Shown here: one piece after another, positions 1 through 5,373 of the stretch | How positions within the stretch are numbered: position 1 is the first letter of the stretch | Layout of the letters: each line of letters starts with the position of its first letter | DNA from: Oscillospiraceae bacterium | GTDB lineage: Bacteria; Bacillota; Clostridia; Oscillospirales; Oscillospiraceae | DNA length: 7,703 nucleotides | NCBI GenBank assembly: GCA_017405545.1 | Contig: JAFRAF010000209.1 | Coordinates: 1 to 7,703, forward strand | Direction of reading: 5' to 3' | The notes under the pieces: generated by a model | What the model was told of the DNA's origin: nothing | Databases searched by the model: none | What the model saw: the letters and a program-made list of their open reading frames with translations, nothing else | Made by a program: the position numbers and the translations under genes

Positions 1-1147
1 ACTCCTTGAGGATCTCCTCGGCCCGGTCGTAGGCGGCGTCATAGGCCTTCTCCGCGTCTGCGTTGTAGGTCTCGTCGTCGTCATAGGTGTTGCGGTCGGG
101 CAGCTCGGGGGATATGAGGATGTGGCGCACGTCCACAGTGTTGTAGTGGTTGGTCTCACGGTCGATGTAGAAGAGCACGGCATAACCGCTGTCGCTCTCG
201 ATGGCGGTCACGTCGCCGGGCTGCCTGCTGCTGTCAAAGAGCCAGTCGCCCATGTCGCCCATGTCCGCCTTTTTGGAGCTGCGGAGGGTGGCGCTGGCGT
301 CGGCGTAGGTCTCCTTCTGGTCTTCGGAGGCAAGCTCCAGGGCTTTGGCGATGAAGGCCTGCTCGTCCACGGCGGCGGCCACGAATTCATCGGCCACGGT
401 CTTGGCCTGTCCCATGGTGGCGGTTGAATCTCCGCCCTCCTGGGCAGCGCCGTTTATAAAGAAGTAGCGGTAGTTTACGGAGTCATAGTCGTCGGCGTGC
501 TCTTTGTAGTAGGACTCGATCTCGCTGCTGCTGAAATCGTAGGACTCGCGGATGGAGTCGGCATAGCTGTTGCCGTAGACCACGTTCTTCAGGTTCTCCC
601 TGTAGACCTCCTCGTTTACGCCCTTGCCGTAGGCGGAGGCCAGATAGGAGTCAAGATTTGCGTAGCCGGCCTGGGTGTAGGATTTAACTATGGCATCCAC
701 ATTGCTGTCCACTTGGGCCTGCATGTCCTCGGTGAACTCGAAGCCGGCCTTCTCGGCCTCGCTGGTGAGCATGGTCAGCTCCTTCATGGTATCAAAAGCC
801 TCTTCCTTCAGCCTTGTCTCGTCAGGCATCAGGTACTGGGCGTACTCGCCGGAGTTGGAGTTGTACTTGGAGTAGTATTGCCAGTAGAGGGACCTGTTGT
901 AGTATTTGTAGTCCGCGGCGGAATAGGCTCTGCCGTTTATATCTACCGCCTTGACGTCGCGGTAAAGCAGGGGAGAACTGAAAACAAGAATAAAAATAGC
1001 CAAAACCGCGATGATTATACCGCCGGCGATATACTTGTTCCTGCTTTTCCGGGCTTTTTCCTCCTCTTCCCTAAGATGCTGCATTTTCAAGCTGTTGCCG
1101 GAAGAGATCTCTTCCTTGCGTCTCTTTCTGTCTTTAGAAGCGCCCAT
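1..1147 (-). CDS. PrsA/SurA-like membrane-anchored peptidyl-prolyl isomerase (parvulin type), 3' end cut by window
   Basis: Likely an extracytoplasmic foldase that catalyses prolyl cis-trans isomerisation and helps exported proteins fold. Reading leftward from the ATG at 1147, 382 residues are visible and the frame is still open at base 1. The order is: a basic cytoplasmic head rich in Lys/Arg/Glu (1-38), one membrane segment (about 39-62, GGIIIAVLAIFILVF core), a Tyr-rich SurA_N-like helical region (about 70-215), a parvulin-like domain (about 222-333) and the start of a second one at VDVRHILIS (338-346), the usual parvulin opening. The first domain lacks this RHIL motif but keeps a GDMGDW...PGDV...GYAVLF end, so it looks degenerate. 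There is no lipobox Cys, so it is anchored by the helix rather than by lipid as in Bacillus PrsA. AAAGGA (1158-1163) lies 10 bases before the ATG. Family is fairly sure; the substrate is unknown. Confidence 0.8.
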   Translation of the reverse strand, partial: MGASKDRKRRKEEISSGNSLKMQHLREEEEKARKSRNKYIAGGIIIAVLAIFILVFSSPLLYRDVKAVDINGRAYSAADYKYYNRSLYWQYYSKYNSNSGEYAQYLMPDETRLKEEAFDTMKELTMLTSEAEKAGFEFTEDMQAQVDSNVDAIVKSYTQAGYANLDSYLASAYGKGVNEEVYRENLKNVVYGNSYADSIRESYDFSSSEIESYYKEHADDYDSVNYRYFFINGAAQEGGDSTATMGQAKTVADEFVAAAVDEQAFIAKALELASEDQKETYADASATLRSSKKADMGDMGDWLFDSSRQPGDVTAIESDSGYAVLFYIDRETNHYNTVDVRHILISPELPDRNTYDDDETYNADAEKAYDAAYDRAEEILKE

Positions 1148-1178
1148 AGAACATCATTCCTTTACAAAACCTGTGTTT

Positions 1179-1193
1179 TGGCGCACAGCGCCA
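1179..1193 (-). promoter_or_regulatory. Perfect 15-base inverted repeat in the foldase leader (possible operator or 5' hairpin)
   Basis: TGGCGC (1179-1184), ACA, GCGCCA (1188-1193) is a perfect inverted repeat. On the minus strand it starts about 5 bases after the predicted transcription start of the foldase gene. It could be a repressor site or a 5' mRNA hairpin. The symmetry is directly visible; a function is inferred from position only. Confidence 0.4.
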
Positions 1194-1204
1194 CAATAAC
1201 CTTC

Positions 1205-1233
1205 ATTATAAACGAAAGCCCCGCCTGTTTCAA
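1205..1233 (-). promoter_or_regulatory. Sigma-A type promoter of the parvulin foldase gene
   Basis: On the minus strand, TTGAAA (1228-1233) and a perfect TATAAT (1205-1210) are separated by exactly 17 bases. The predicted start is near 1198, which gives a leader of about 50 bases before the ATG at 1147. The -35 box sits inside the loop of the inverted repeat at 1215-1249. Confidence 0.75.
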
Positions 1234-1253
1234 GTCGTTGCGGGACTTTTTTT
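1215..1253 (-). terminator. Terminator-like inverted repeat overlapping the foldase promoter
   Basis: AAAGCCCCGC (1215-1224) pairs with GCGGGACTTT (1240-1249). As minus-strand RNA this is a 10-bp stem with one G-U pair, followed by UUUCGUUU. As plus-strand RNA one pair is a C-A mismatch, but seven T follow (1247-1253). No plus-strand gene needs a terminator here. It may stop leftward read-through from the DUF1292/RNA region just before the foldase promoter. Because it overlaps that promoter, the dual role is uncertain. Confidence 0.35.
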
Positions 1254-1337
1254 AAAAATGTTAAAAAACAAAGAGAAGTAAGCCCGCTTATCCGGCCTGC
1301 CGCGGCGCAAAAAGCGCCCTCACATGTCGCAGAGCAG

Positions 1338-1487
1338 ATAAAAACGGGGACCCCGCACATGCCGTGTAAGCCCATTTATAACCTGCACGATATGAGCAGG
1401 TGGGTCGCTTCCCGGCTGCTGCTCGCTTCCAACGTCCGCCTGGGCGGGAGGCCTGCAATTCACAGCCGGAGAGGGGCATCCCTTATA
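1338..1487 (-). ncRNA. Candidate structured non-coding RNA, possibly 6S RNA-like
   Basis: This stretch carries no credible protein but much pairing when read on the minus strand. GGGA (1482-1479) and CCCC (1476-1473) pair with UCCC (1350-1347) and GGGG (1354-1351) as a closing stem, directly followed by UUUUU (1344-1340). Inside, two folds compete. One has two hairpins: CCGGCUG/CAGCCGG (1469-1463 with 1418-1412) and ACCUGC/GCAGGU (1401-1396 with 1386-1381). The other is a long irregular rod: GCUGUG/CACGGC (1466-1461, 1366-1361), GCCCA/UGGGC (1445-1441, 1374-1370), GAGCAG/CUGCUC (1424-1419, 1399-1394) and GGG/CCC. A closed rod of about 150 nt with internal bubbles fits the general architecture of 6S RNA, the RNA polymerase regulator (usually about 160-200 nt). 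I cannot match conserved 6S sequence from memory, and I see no good promoter. A cis-acting leader is less likely because the next gene has its own promoter. Confidence 0.4.
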
Positions 1488-1540
1488 AGTGTTGTGGGTT
1501 TAAAAAGGCTTATCACGTACACAGCAGGGCCGCGGACTGA

Positions 1541-1561
1541 AATCCGGCTTCGGCCGCCGGA
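1541..1561 (-). terminator. Weak hairpin directly after the DUF1292 stop codon
   Basis: On the minus strand, TCCGGC (1561-1556) and GCCGGA (1548-1543) form a 6-bp stem with a 7-base loop, beginning right after the stop codon (1562-1564). Only ATTTC follows, so this is at best a weak intrinsic terminator. Some read-through into the candidate RNA region is possible. Confidence 0.3.
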
Positions 1562-1882
1562 CTATTCGTCATCGTCGTCTATGAGCTGGTCCATAGGTAT
1601 GCTCTCGTAATCGTCGTCGGCGAACAGGCGCTCCATAAACTTCTCATAGGCCATGTTCAGCTCCTCGTCCGGCGGGACTACCAGACTCTGATCTCCGTTC
1701 GGCTCGTCTTCAGACTTGAGTATGAGAAGGCCGTAGTTCTCGTCGTCCTCGTCCAGGTCGGCGGGGAGGAAGGCCAGATAGAACTCGCCGTTTATCTCTA
1801 TGGTGTCCAGATGCTCGAGCTGGTATTCGTTGCCGTCATCGTCGCTTACGCTTATGAAGTCGCTGCCGTAGTTGCTGTCCAT
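1562..1882 (-). CDS. DUF1292 family protein (YrzB-like)
   Basis: A 106-residue, strongly acidic cytoplasmic protein of unknown biochemical role. It shows the DUF1292 pattern: DDDGNEYQLEHLDTIEINGEFY (split here as residues 14-25 and 26-35), then the core FLPAD (38-42), an acidic linker (43-49), GLLILKSEDE (51-60), a VPPDEEL segment (69-75) and a short amphipathic helix (77-87). The C-terminus ends in an Asp/Glu run. GAGAGGAA ends about 6 bases before the ATG at 1882. In Bacillus the homologue yrzB lies next to the Holliday junction resolvase and yrzL genes; those partners are absent here. It has its own promoter, so it need not depend on the BofC-like gene upstream. The family call is firm; function is not known. 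Confidence 0.88.
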   Translation of the reverse strand: MDSNYGSDFISVSDDDGNEYQLEHLDTIEINGEFYLAFLPADLDEDDENYGLLILKSEDEPNGDQSLVVPPDEELNMAYEKFMERLFADDDYESIPMDQLIDDDDE

Positions 1883-1968
1883 CGCAGTTCCTCTCTGTAT
1901 TCTCCCCCGGCACGCATATGTCAGGCCGGATGGTGGATGTGTCCCGGGCGCATTGTCCGCCTGAGCCC

Positions 1969-1997
1969 ATTGTACATTAGTTGCCCTGACAAATCAA
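1969..1997 (-). promoter_or_regulatory. Sigma-A type promoter of the DUF1292 gene
   Basis: On the minus strand, TTGATT (1992-1997) and TACAAT (1969-1974) are spaced by 17 bases. The predicted start near 1962 gives a leader of about 80 bases containing a CCGGC/GCCGG hairpin. The promoter starts only a few bases beyond the stop codon of the BofC-like gene. Confidence 0.7.
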
Positions 1998-2007
1998 GTA
2001 CGTCAGG
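1985..2007. repeat. Inverted repeat CCTGAC-N11-GTCAGG around the -35 box
   Basis: CCTGAC (1985-1990) and GTCAGG (2002-2007) are perfect 6-base arms. They enclose the -35 hexamer of the DUF1292 promoter and overlap the last codons of the BofC-like gene. No T-run follows on either strand, so a terminator is unlikely and an operator is possible. Confidence 0.35.
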
Positions 2008-2326
2008 AATTAAAATCTTCCAGCAGAGCCAGTATCTCCTCATAGCCGGCGGCGGATATGCCTCTTTCGAGACTTAGCCTGTCGGAGTCCCTCAGCTCAT
2101 CCGCGCTGACGCCTGTGTGCAGCACCGGCACGCCGCCGCCGTCGAAGACGCAGAGCTCCCCGTCACAGAGCCCCAGGACATATCCTCCGGCGTCAGGTGA
2201 GAATGTCTGCGCCGATGCGGGGACTAGATCGCCGCCGGGACTGAGGGAGAAGAGGGCACAGACGCTTGCGGCGGCGGACAGGAGCATTAAAAGCAGCAAG
2301 ACGCCCAGTCTGAAAACGCGCTTCAC
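2003..2326 (-). CDS. Small exported protein with BofC C-terminal-like domain
   Basis: A 107-residue protein with a basic N-terminus and a hydrophobic signal or anchor segment (about 6-27, LGVLLLLMLLSAAASVCALF), then a Pro/Ala/Ser linker and a compact domain (about 48-107). The domain has the pattern YVLGLCDGELCVFDGG (49-64), a PVLHTGV strand (67-73), LRDSDRLSLERGI (78-90) and the ending EEILALLEDFNS (96-107). This matches the clostridial family that resembles the C-terminal domain of BofC, the Bacillus intermembrane protein that controls SpoIVB. The start is GTG (2324-2326) with AAAGGA (2336-2341) 9 bases upstream; the frame stays open further upstream, but without a ribosome binding site. 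It lies divergent to the penicillin-binding protein gene. It lacks the N-terminal BofC half, so a sigma-K role cannot be assumed. Two Cys sit five residues apart (54 and 59). Confidence 0.72.
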   Translation of the reverse strand: MKRVFRLGVLLLLMLLSAAASVCALFSLSPGGDLVPASAQTFSPDAGGYVLGLCDGELCVFDGGGVPVLHTGVSADELRDSDRLSLERGISAAGYEEILALLEDFNS

Positions 2327-2475
2327 GGCATAACATCCTTTCAAAGTGAAATATGTATACAGTGAGTATCCCCGCCCGGAGCCGGATTTATGCCGCGAAA
2401 CCCGTATTCGCTCTGTGCGTGCCGCGGGATAAAATATTTTTTTACAAACATTTCTCATATTTTGGGGGAAAGGTG

Positions 2476-2504
2476 TTGACAGACTGTGGTAAAATAGATA
2501 ATAC
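2476..2504 (+). promoter_or_regulatory. Sigma-A type promoter of the penicillin-binding protein gene
   Basis: A perfect TTGACA (2476-2481) is followed after 17 bases by TAATAC (2499-2504). The better hexamer GATAAT (2497-2502) would give a 15-base spacer. The start should fall near 2508-2512, leaving a leader of about 40 bases. The rest of the divergent gap (2327-2475) is A/T-rich around 2430-2465. I see no clear promoter for the BofC-like gene in it. Confidence 0.65.
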
Positions 2505-2528
2505 TCAGTTATTATGTATATTCTATCG

Positions 2529-2541
2529 CCCAATGATTGGG
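2529..2541 (+). promoter_or_regulatory. Leader hairpin touching the Shine-Dalgarno sequence of the PBP gene
   Basis: CCCAAT-G-ATTGGG is a perfect inverted repeat. As RNA it can form CCCAA/UUGGG with a UGA loop and pair the first G bases of the ribosome binding site GGAGGTG (2540-2546), which lies 6 bases before the TTG start at 2553. It could be a DNA operator or a translational control hairpin. Position and symmetry are seen; regulation is inferred. Confidence 0.4.
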
Positions 2542-2552
2542 AGGTGTGCTTT

Positions 2553-5048
2553 TTGGCAAATAAAGAAAACCATATTGCTTCCGACATTTCCAATGTTGTT
2601 TCAAATAAAAAAGTGCGCACGTGCGCGAGAGGCGCTTCGAGTCTGCTGTCCACGATATTGAGGATAATAGGCACGGTGGTCCTTATACTGGTGACCACGG
2701 CCCTGATCTTTGCGTGCATCAGCCTTGTGTATATAAAGACCAGCCTGTCTACCGACACCTCGCTGGCGCTGGAGGATCTGGCTTTAAACCAGAACAGCGT
2801 CGTATACTACTATGACAACAACACCGAGTCGTATCAGGAGCTGCTCAGCCTCAAGGGCAGGGAGAATCGCAGCTGGGTGGACTATGACCAGATACCCAAG
2901 GATGTGGAGCACGCCATAGTGGCCATAGAGGACAAGCGATTTTACAAGCACCACGGCGTGGACTGGTCCAGGACCTCATCCGCTTTCTTCAACATGTTCC
3001 TGAGTATGTCCAACACCTACGGCGGATCCACGGTGACCCAGCAGCTCATAAAGAACGTAACCGGTGACGACGGCGTCACCGTGCAGAGAAAGCTCACGGA
3101 GATATTCCGCGCGCTGGAGCTGGAGAACAACTACACAAAAGAGCAGATCATGGAGATGTACATGAACGTGGTATACTTCGGCCACAGCTGCTACGGTATA
3201 GGCGCCGCGGCGGAGTACTACTTCGACAAGACTCCTGCCGAGCTCAGCCTGGCTGAGATAGCCTCCATCGTGGGCATCACCAACAACCCCTCCATGTACA
3301 GCCCCCTTGTAAACCCCCAGAGGAACAAGGAACGTCAGGAGACCATACTGTACGAGATGCAGGACCAGGGCTATATAACCTATGATCAGTACACCCAGGC
3401 TGTGAATGAGGAGCTCCAGTTCAGCGTGGACTGGGAGGAGAGTCAGAGCGGCAGCACCAGGATCTACACCTGGTTCGAGGACGCCCTTATCGAGGACCTC
3501 ATCGCCACGATACAGGAGGAAAAGGGCTGCTCCAGAGAAATAGCCCAGAAGCTGCTGTTCAACGGCGGCTATCAGATATACGCCACCATAGATCTGGACA
3601 TGCAGGCGGCCGTTGACAAGGTCTATCAGAACACCGCCAACTTCAAGACCTCCGGCGGCAAACAGCTCCAGTCGGCCATGGTCATAACCGACCCGGCCAC
3701 GGGCGATATCAAGGCCATTGCCGGCGGCGTGGGCGAGAAGACCGAGAGCCGCAGCCTGAACAGGGCCACAATGAGCAAGCGGCCCCCGGGCTCATCCATC
3801 AAGCCCATAGCCGTATACGCACCCGCCATGGACGCCGGACTCATCAGTGTCGGCACCCAGTTCGACGACAGCGAATACGTGAGCCTCAAGGGCACCAACT
3901 GGATGCCCCACAACGACGACCGCTCGTACCACGGCGTAGTGACCATCAGGCGGGCTATCGTGAGCTCGCTGAACGTGGTAGCGGCCCAGGTCATGGACAG
4001 ACTGACCCCTGCGGCCTCCTTTGAGTTCATGACGCAGAAGCTCCACTTCACCACGCTGGTGGATTCCGATATGGACTACGCGCCTCTTAGCCTGGGCGCC
4101 CTCACCTACGGCGTCACCGTGAGAGAGATGGCTGCCGGCTACAGCATCTTCCCCAACCTGGGAATATACACATCCACGCGCACCTTCACCAAGATATGCG
4201 ATGCGGACGGCAACCTGCTGTACGAGAACGAGCCTGTGAGAAACAGGGCCATAAGCGAGGCCACCGCCTACTGGATGACGGATATCATGACCGACGCCGT
4301 ATCCTACGGTACCGGACGCTCCGCCGCCATGCGCGGCATGAGAGTCGCCGGTAAGACCGGTACCACCTCCGACAACTACGACCGCTGGTTCTGCGGCTTT
4401 ACCCCCTATTACGTGGGCACCGTGTGGGTGGGCTACGACAAGAACCGCCACATCAGCTGGAGCGGCAACCCCGCGGCCCAGACCTGGAGAAAGGTCATGG
4501 TCCAGATCCACGAGGATCTGCCCAACAAACCCTGGCCGAAGCCCGACAGCACATATCAGAAGCAGGTCGTAAACAAGATCGAGGAGAGCTCATTCAGCGT
4601 TATCGGCGTGGACGAACAGGGCAACGTACTGTACGAGTACAGCGATTACGCCGTACCGGGCCGCGAGATCAACGTAAGCGCCCGCGTACTGGAGGGCTAC
4701 ACTCTGATAGGCAGCGGCACCGCCACCATCGTGGTGGGTGAGCAGGGGAGCGTGACCTTCACCTACAAGAACGAGAACCCCGAGGAACAGCCTCCGGAGG
4801 AACCGACACCTGAGCCGGAGCCCACACCGGAGCCGACACCTACACCGGAGCCGGAACCCACACCGGAGCCGACCCCAACGCCTGAGCCGGAGCCCACACC
4901 GGAGCCGGAACCGACACCACCTGAACCGACGCCGCCGGAGCCGACGCCACCGGAACCGACGCCTCCTGAGCCGACACCTGAGCCGGAGCCGACGCCGCCG
5001 GAACCCGCCCCCCCCGTGGATAACGCAGGCGAGGGCGGCGGCGAATAG
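2553..5048 (+). CDS. Bifunctional class A penicillin-binding protein (transglycosylase/transpeptidase) with MucBP-like module and Pro-rich tail
   Basis: Polymerises lipid II into glycan strands and cross-links the stem peptides outside the membrane. The protein has 831 residues from the TTG start, chosen because GGAGGTG lies 6 bases upstream; the in-frame ATG at 2514 sits almost at the transcription start without a ribosome binding site. Layout: cytoplasmic head (1-33), membrane anchor (about 34-61), GT51 domain (about 105-285) and transpeptidase domain (about 372-650). GT51 shows EDKRFYKHHGVD (126-137, catalytic Glu126), GGSTVTQQLIKN (157-168), RKLTE (179-183) and YMNVVYFG (203-210). The transpeptidase shows SSIK (414-417, active Ser414), SLN (472-474) and KTGTT (601-605). 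All motifs are intact. A MucBP-like beta module follows (about 681-738, ending GSVTFTYK), then a Pro/Glu/Thr tail (743-821) and DNAGEGGGE. Transcribed alone. The tail may reach into or across the wall. Confidence 0.95.
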   Translation: MANKENHIASDISNVVSNKKVRTCARGASSLLSTILRIIGTVVLILVTTALIFACISLVYIKTSLSTDTSLALEDLALNQNSVVYYYDNNTESYQELLSLKGRENRSWVDYDQIPKDVEHAIVAIEDKRFYKHHGVDWSRTSSAFFNMFLSMSNTYGGSTVTQQLIKNVTGDDGVTVQRKLTEIFRALELENNYTKEQIMEMYMNVVYFGHSCYGIGAAAEYYFDKTPAELSLAEIASIVGITNNPSMYSPLVNPQRNKERQETILYEMQDQGYITYDQYTQAVNEELQFSVDWEESQSGSTRIYTWFEDALIEDLIATIQEEKGCSREIAQKLLFNGGYQIYATIDLDMQAAVDKVYQNTANFKTSGGKQLQSAMVITDPATGDIKAIAGGVGEKTESRSLNRATMSKRPPGSSIKPIAVYAPAMDAGLISVGTQFDDSEYVSLKGTNWMPHNDDRSYHGVVTIRRAIVSSLNVVAAQVMDRLTPAASFEFMTQKLHFTTLVDSDMDYAPLSLGALTYGVTVREMAAGYSIFPNLGIYTSTRTFTKICDADGNLLYENEPVRNRAISEATAYWMTDIMTDAVSYGTGRSAAMRGMRVAGKTGTTSDNYDRWFCGFTPYYVGTVWVGYDKNRHISWSGNPAAQTWRKVMVQIHEDLPNKPWPKPDSTYQKQVVNKIEESSFSVIGVDEQGNVLYEYSDYAVPGREINVSARVLEGYTLIGSGTATIVVGEQGSVTFTYKNENPEEQPPEEPTPEPEPTPEPTPTPEPEPTPEPTPTPEPEPTPEPEPTPPEPTPPEPTPPEPTPPEPTPEPEPTPPEPAPPVDNAGEGGGE
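4779..5015 (+). repeat. Low-complexity Pro/Glu/Thr-coding repeat in the PBP gene
   Basis: About 79 codons code for imperfect units such as EPTPEPEPTP, shifting to PPEPT units in the second half (about 789-808). Synonymous codons alternate (GAG/GAA, CCG/CCT/CCA/CCC, ACA/ACG/ACC), so the repeat is only partly conserved at the DNA level. Such tracts are prone to length variation by slippage or recombination. The long Gly/Ser/Val frame on the other strand is a by-product of this composition. Confidence 0.9.
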
Positions 5049-5100
5049 TCCGCTCGTCTGTGTCCGGATGCCCGTACTGCCGAGTAAAACCGATATGACC

Positions 5101-5129
5101 GGGGCGCCCTCCGTGTCGGAGGGCGCCCT
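5101..5129 (+). terminator. Strong hairpin terminator after the PBP gene
   Basis: GGGCGCCCTCCG (5102-5113), loop TGT, CGGAGGGCGCCC (5117-5128) is a perfect 12-bp stem, with an extra G-U pair at the base. Only TTCTG follows, so the T-tract is poor, but stem strength and place, 53 bases after the stop, fit an intrinsic terminator. Confidence 0.75.
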
Positions 5130-5226
5130 TCTGCGTGAACTGTGCGCCGAGAGTGCGGGAAAGCAGGGGAGTGGGCCGGTACAGGCGGGCGCATATGCCC
5201 CTGACCGGGGCGGGGATGGCCTGTCG

Positions 5227-5263
5227 AAAAAGCTCGTTTATTCCCCTGCGCAGGCGCTTTTTT
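5227..5263 (+). terminator. Possible second, weaker terminator upstream of the cysteine synthase promoter
   Basis: AAAAAGC (5227-5233) can pair with GCTTTTT (5256-5262) around the palindrome CCTGCGCAGG (5245-5254), ending in six T. The stem is A/T-rich and the loop is long, so this is a weak candidate that might back up the hairpin at 5101. The whole gap 5049-5373 otherwise holds only that hairpin and the cysteine synthase promoter. Confidence 0.25.
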
Positions 5264-5307
5264 ACGGAAATATCCCATCGGACGTATTATTTTTTTGTCG
5301 AAAGGGA

Positions 5308-5336
5308 TTGCACTTTTCGCCGATGATGCGTATAAT
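5308..5336 (+). promoter_or_regulatory. Sigma-A type promoter of the cysteine synthase gene
   Basis: TTGCAC (5308-5313) and a perfect TATAAT (5331-5336) are 17 bases apart. The predicted start near 5343 gives a leader of about 30 bases, too short for a T-box or S-box. This also rules out starts upstream of 5343 for the enzyme. Confidence 0.8.
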
Positions 5337-5373
5337 GAAAAGACTCTGTTGCGAAGGGAACGAAACTTGCCTT

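Larger units (their letters stand above)
1148..1561. other. 414-base intergenic region between the foldase and DUF1292 genes
   Basis: From left to right it contains the foldase leader and palindrome, its promoter inside a terminator-like repeat, an A/T-rich stretch (1250-1275), a 5-bp hairpin GGCGC-AAAAA-GCGCC (1304-1318), the candidate structured RNA (1338-1487), a minus-strand CCTTTTTAAA tract (1499-1508) and a weak hairpin after the DUF1292 stop codon. Short open frames here (1154-1375, 1288-1479 and 1359-1610) have no ribosome binding site or recognisable protein sequence. Confidence 0.6.

Noticed and set aside
497..1255. 252-residue plus-strand frame opposite the foldase gene
   Set aside because: Low-complexity Val/Gly/Leu translation; the minus strand encodes membrane segment, SurA_N-like and parvulin motifs.
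1338..1500. Riboswitch (cobalamin, TPP, FMN, T-box) or tRNA/tmRNA/RNase P/SRP RNA in the left gap
   Set aside because: None of the conserved sequence signatures known to me for these classes is present on either strand, and no gene lies directly downstream without its own promoter.
2327..2758. Upstream extension of the BofC-like frame to an ATG at 2758
   Set aside because: It would overlap the PBP promoter and coding start and lacks a ribosome binding site; GTG at 2326 has AAAGGA 9 bases before it followed by a signal sequence.
3792..4511. 239-residue minus-strand frame inside the PBP gene
   Set aside because: Antisense of the transpeptidase domain, with Gly/His/Val-rich translation and no domain.
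4763..5278. 171-residue minus-strand frame rich in Val-Gly-Ser repeats
   Set aside because: It is the complement of the Pro/Glu/Thr-coding tract of the PBP gene; composition alone keeps it open and it has no ribosome binding site of note.
5068..5373. Upstream extension of cysteine synthase by 102 codons
   Set aside because: It would run through the PBP terminator hairpin and the enzyme's own promoter; homologues start at MxYxNILD-type sequence.
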